11,182 nt of DNA from Streptomyces lydicus (GTDB lineage Bacteria; Actinomycetota; Actinomycetes; Streptomycetales; Streptomycetaceae). Under the pieces are notes generated by a model. It was given only the letters and a program-made list of their open reading frames with translations. It had not been told where the DNA came from and did not search any database. The stretch lies in the NCBI RefSeq assembly GCF_000717345.1, contig NZ_JNZA01000080.1, positions 1 to 11,182 on the forward strand. The letters run 5' to 3'. The translations under genes were made by a program, and so were the position numbers. Shown here in pieces: positions 7,916 through 11,182 of this stretch (position 1 is the first letter of the stretch; the number at the start of each line of letters is the position of its first letter).

Positions 7916-8142
7916 CGAGCCGGGCCGCGGTGGAGAACCGTGCGGTGGTGCTGGGCACCGACCGGTCGGGCCTGCTGGAGGGGCTGGGTGCGGTGTCTCG
8001 CGGTGAGGTGCCGGCGGCTGGTGTGGTGCAGGGGGCAGGCGCGGTCCGCGAGGCGGGCCGGCTCCCTTCGTCGATTGGGATTTGCTGGAGGTTGTGTCCG
8101 AGGGCCGTGGGTTGGACCGGGTGGATGTGGTGCAGCCGGTGA
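7837..8142 (+). CDS. PKS gene B segment 2: KS-AT linker fragment
   Basis: Frame-1 piece that starts abruptly at [15 protein letters not shown] and runs to GAVREAGR near 8060. It corresponds to the ordered linker before the AT core. The first 44 codons are the part missing from module A. The rest (7968-8061) is base-for-base identical to 2322-2415. The read after 8061 (to a stop at 8142) is out of frame. The AT entry motif GQGSQ should follow but is absent. Confidence 0.82.
   Translation, partial: AQAERLRSFVEARPELAPADIAYSLVTSRAAVENRAVVLGTDRSGLLEGLGAVSRGEVPAAGVVQGAGAVREAGRLPSSIGICWRLCPRAVGWTGWMWCSR
7968..8061 (+). repeat. 94-bp block identical to 2322-2415
   Basis: Second copy of the linker repeat described at 2322. 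Here it is preceded by intact linker sequence (7837-7967) and followed directly by a deletion join at 8060/8061. Confidence 0.93.
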
Positions 8143-8174
8143 CGTGGGCGGTGATGGTGTCGCTTGCGGAGTTG
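8061..8174 (+). CDS. PKS gene B segment 3: AT fragment
   Basis: Frame-3 piece of 38 codons, from [12 protein letters not shown] to VMVSLAEL, equivalent to module A 2527-2640. It lacks its own start and stop and is recognisable only by alignment to module A. Relative to module A, exactly 112 nt (GQGSQ motif included) are missing at the left join, with a 2-base GG overlap at the joint. At the right join everything from the SLAEL helix to the residues before GDADAVEAF is missing, which includes the catalytic GHSxG. Confidence 0.8.
8103..8174 (+). repeat. 72-bp block identical to 2569-2640
   Basis: Second copy of the AT repeat. In module A the AT continues with [10 protein letters not shown], whereas here the sequence jumps directly to GDADAVEAF. 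Confidence 0.92.
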
Positions 8175-8175
8175 G

Positions 8176-11100
8176 GATGCCGATGCGGTTGAGGCGTTCG
8201 TGGTGGCCTGTGAGGCTGATGGGGTTCGGGCGCGTCGTATTGCGGTGGATTACGCGTCGCATTCGGCGCATGTGGAGGCCATCGAGCAAGAGCTGCTGAC
8301 CGTCCTGGAGGACGTACGACCGCAGGCGGGCAGCGTCCCCTTCTACTCGACGGTCGAGAACGCCTTCCTCGATACCGAGGCTCTGGATGCCGCGTATTGG
8401 TACCGGAATCTGCGGCATCAGGTGCAGTTCGAGGCCGGTATTCGGGCGCTGGCCACGGAGGGTTTCACCACCTTTGTGGAGTCCAGCGCACACCCGGTGC
8501 TGACCGTCGGCATTCAGGAGACGCTCGACGATACGGACGCCGAAGCCGTCGTCGCAGGATCGCTTCGCCGTGACGAGGGTGGTCTGGAGCGTTTCCTGAC
8601 CTCGGCCGCCGAGCTGTATGTCGCCGGCGTGCCGGTGGACTGGACACCGTTCCTCGCAGGCGAGGGTATTCGTCGCGTCGACCTGCCGACGTACGCCTTC
8701 CAGCGGGAGCGTTTCTGGCTGGAGGTCCCGGCGTCGACGGCACCGGTGGCGACGGCCCCCCTCGCCGGGGGCGACGTGGTGGATAGCCGTTTCTGGGCGG
8801 CGGTGGAGGCGGAGGACTGGGAGTCGCTGAGCGGGACACTGGCGCTGGCCGGTGATGCGCCGCTGAGCGCGGTGGTCCCCGCGTTGGCGTCCTGGCGCCG
8901 CGAGCGGCAGCGGGCGTCGACCGTGCAGAACTGGCGCTACCGCGTGACCTGGAAGCCGGCGCCCGACGCCCGGCGCACGGCTGCCGTGGACGGCACCTGG
9001 CTGGTGGTGGTCCCGACCGGGCATGCCGAGGACGCGGCGGTGACCGGTGCCGTCGAAGCGCTCGCCGAAGGCGGCGCGTACGTCGAGCAGTTGGAGCTGA
9101 GTGCCGCCGACGCGGACCGTGTGGCCTGGCGCGCCCGTATCGAGGAGTGGCACGCCGCCGCGCAGCTCGGTGACCGGCCCCTCGCCGGGGTGCTGTCGTT
9201 GCTCGCGCTGGACGAGCGGCCGCACGCCGGCCACGGGGCGATGGCCGCCGGTGTGGCGGGAACGCTGGCGCTGGTGCAGGCACTGGAGGAAGCGGGCATC
9301 GAGGCACGACTGTGGCTGGGGACCCGGGGCGCGGTGTCCGTCGGGGGCACGGACCAGGTGCTGAGCGCGGTCCAGGCGCAGGTGTGGGGCCTGGGTCGGG
9401 TGGTCGCCCTGGAGCTGCCGGAGCGCTGGGGCGGTCTGGTGGACCTGCCCGAGGCGTGGGACGGCAGGGCCGGCGCGCGGCTGTGCGCGGTGCTGGCCGG
9501 GGCGCTGGACGACGAGGACCAGCTCGCGGTGCGGGGCTCAGGGGTCTTCGCCCGTCGTCTCGTCCGGGCTCCGCTCGCGGCAGCGGGCCGGGCGGACGAG
9601 GCCGGTGCGCAGCCCGGGGCGGGAGCGAGCAGCGGTACGGGTACCGGTGCGCGTACGGGCACCGGCACGGCGACGGACGCCGACGCCGCCTGGCGGACCC
9701 GCGGTACGGCTCTGGTCACCGGAGGCACCGGGGCACTCGGCCCGCACATCGCCCGCTGGCTCGCGGACAACGGTGCCGAGCACGTGGTGCTCGTCAGCCG
9801 GCGCGGCGCCGCCGCACCGGGCATGGCCGAGCTGCGGGACGAACTCGCCGCCGGAGGCGTCCGGTTGACCGCGTCCGCCTGCGATGTCGCGGACCGCGAC
9901 GCGGTCGCCGCGCTCCTGGCCGGGCTCGCGGCGGACGGCGACACCGTACGTACGGTCATCCACGCCGCCGCCTTCATCGAGCTGGCTGCGCTGACCGAAG
10001 CCGACCCGGCGGAGTTCGCCGACGTGCTCGCCGCGAAGGTCGCCGGCGCGGCCCACCTGGACGCCCTGCTCGACCCGGACGACCTGGACGCCTTCGTCCT
10101 CTTCTCCTCCATCGCCGGCGTCTGGGGCAGCGGCGACCACGGCGCGTACGCCGCGGCCAATGCCTTCCTGGACGCCCTCGCCGAACAGCGCCACGCACGG
10201 GGCCTGCCGGCCAGCTCCATCGCTTGGGGCGTGTGGGACGTATGGGATCCCGAGCGGCTGCCGGAGGGCGTCAAGCCCGAGCAACTCCAGGCCCGCGGGC
10301 TGCCGTTCCTCGACCCGGACACTGCCTTCTCCGCCCTGCGTCAGGTCCTCGCGCACAACGAGGCGTGCGTCACCGTCGCCGATGTGGACTGGGACCGCTT
10401 CGTTCCGGTCTTCACCTCGGCGGGACCGCGTCCGCTGCTCGACGGCGTGCCCGAAGCACAACAGGCACTCGACACGGGCGGCGGTTCCGTGGGCGCGGGC
10501 GGTGGCGGTGGCGCCACCGGCGTACCGGCCGACACCTCCCCGTCGCCGCTGCGCGACCGCCTGTCCGGACTGGCGCCGGCCGAACGCCACGCCGTACTGC
10601 TCGATCTGGTCCGGGCCCAGGCCGCCTCGGTCCTCGGCCATGCCTCGCCCGAGGCCGTCGCACCCACCCGGGCCTTCCGGGACCTGGGCTTCGACTCGCT
10701 CACCGCCGTCGAGCTGCGCAACCGTCTCAAGAACGCCACCGGTCTGCGCCTCCCGGCCACGCTGATCTTCGACTACCCGTCTCCCACCGTCCTCGCCGGC
10801 TTTCTGCGCGGCGAGATCCTCGGTACGGAGGAGTCCGCGGCCACGGCCGCCGCGGCGCCGGCCGTTCTTCCGGCGTCCGACGACGACCCGATCGTCATCG
10901 TGGGGATGGCATGCCGCTTCCCCGGCGAGGTCCGGTCCCCGGAGGAGCTGTGGGAGCTGCTGGAGCGCGGAGGCGAGGCGATCTCGGAGCTGCCGACCGA
11001 TCGTGGCTGGGACGTGGAGTCGCTCTACGACCCGGACCCGGAACGACCGGGCAAGACGTACACCCGTCACGGCGGCTTCCTGTACGACGCGGCGGATTTC

Positions 11101-11182
11101 GATGCGGGGTTCTTCGGGATTTCGCCGCGTGAGGCGTTGGCGATGGATCCGCAGCAGCGGTTGCTGCTGGAGACGTCGTGGG
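8176..11182 (+). CDS. PKS gene B segment 4: AT C-terminal part, KR, ACP, next KS (3' partial)
   Basis: Frame-1 segment open to the right edge. AT resumes at DADAVEAF with YASH at 8251-8262, pointing to methylmalonyl-CoA. The post-AT linker ends in [10 protein letters not shown]. There is no DH; the structural KR half starts at about 8779 ([16 protein letters not shown]). The catalytic KR begins near 9703 with a normal TGGTGALG motif. It has no LDD ([11 protein letters not shown] instead), Trp eight residues and His three residues before Tyr (WGSGDHGAY), and Tyr at 10147-10149. These are A-type signatures, giving an L-hydroxyl, and the His suggests the A2 (epimerised methyl) subtype. The ACP Ser is at 10696-10698 ([14 protein letters not shown]). 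The next KS begins at [15 protein letters not shown] (about 10885) and is cut after LLLETSW, before its Cys. The KR-ACP linker is Gly-rich (10477-10521). Confidence 0.92.
8227..8700 (+). repeat. AT C-terminus and post-AT linker duplicated at 2769-3260
   Basis: Module-B copy of the AT C-terminal repeat. Differences from the module-A copy are mostly synonymous or length-neutral, so both copies have been held in frame, unlike the regions just upstream. Confidence 0.85.
9634..9675 (+). repeat. Gly-Thr repeat linker before KR of module B
   Basis: Encodes [14 protein letters not shown] at the same structural position as the Asp-rich linker of module A. Simple alternation of Gly and Thr codons suggests slippage expansion. 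Confidence 0.78.
11109..11182 (+). repeat. 74-bp KS block identical to 6787-6860
   Basis: Copy in the third KS, truncated by the window edge. Sequence upstream of 11109 diverges from KS B. Confidence 0.9.

Larger units (their letters stand above)
6413..11182 (+). pseudogene. Modular type I PKS gene B, 3' partial, broken by three frame changes
   Basis: This entry joins four reading-frame pieces of the second PKS: docking domain, KS-AT-KR-ACP (module B), then a KS cut off by the window end. Frames run 2 (6413 to about 7837), 1 (to about 8060), 3 (to 8174) and 1 (8176 to the right edge). All three breaks fall between the end of the KS and the middle of the AT, and each removes conserved sequence. 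From 8176 to 11182 one frame is open for over 1000 codons with ordinary domains, so the gene does not look like an old decaying pseudogene. As written, translation from 6413 ends at 7915, just after the KS. Module B lacks DH and ER, so it would leave a hydroxyl. Confidence 0.85.

Noticed and set aside
9312..11132. 606-codon + strand frame-3 open frame
   Set aside because: Arg/Gly-rich nonsense in the shadow of the true frame-1 PKS segment, which is open from 8176 to the right edge and holds KR, ACP and KS motifs.
1..11182. CRISPR arrays, tRNA/rRNA genes, riboswitches or a novel non-PKS system
   Set aside because: No spaced repeat array and no RNA-gene sequence seen. Apart from the 106-bp gap, the whole window is accounted for by PKS domains and linkers.

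Overview
The window is a stretch of a modular type I polyketide synthase (PKS) locus from a high-GC actinomycete, most likely Streptomyces. The evidence is the very high GC content, C/G-ending codons, canonical actinobacterial cis-AT module architecture and class-1 docking domains. All genes read on the + strand, and no tailoring, regulatory, RNA or mobile-element gene is visible. The specific polyketide cannot be named from the sequence.

Layout. PKS gene A enters from the left edge and stops at 6306. It holds the end of one module (B-type KR, ACP) and a complete-by-plan module A: KS, AT, DH, B-type KR, ACP, C-terminal docking tail. A 106-bp gap follows. PKS gene B starts at ATG 6413 with a coiled-coil docking segment and holds module B (KS, AT, A-type KR, ACP), then the first third of the next KS, and runs off the right edge. 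Both ATs carry the YASH motif of methylmalonyl-CoA enzymes. By colinearity (inference), module A would add a methyl-branched, alpha,beta-unsaturated unit and module B a methyl-branched unit with an L-configured hydroxyl.

The striking feature is that neither gene is open as given. Each is broken three times, always by an out-of-frame loss. Gene A runs frame 2, 1, 3, 1 (breaks near 2321, 2670 and 3492). Gene B runs frame 2, 1, 3, 1 (breaks near 7837, 8060 and 8175). Five breaks lie in the KS-AT linker or AT and one in the DH. Both ATs keep the catalytic-His YASH motif but lack the whole segment with the active-site Ser (GHSxG). Pieces missing from one AT are present in the other, and deletion ends coincide with ends of blocks that are identical between the modules. 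I judge repeat-driven misassembly most likely, with recombination or pseudogenisation in the real genome the alternative.

Other notable points are one in-frame TTA (bldA-type) codon at 98-100, alternating codon-usage patches that suggest module shuffling or gene conversion, and several short tandem or low-complexity repeats in inter-domain linkers. I see no convincing previously undescribed system; the interest lies in the disrupted AT domains and mosaic structure.
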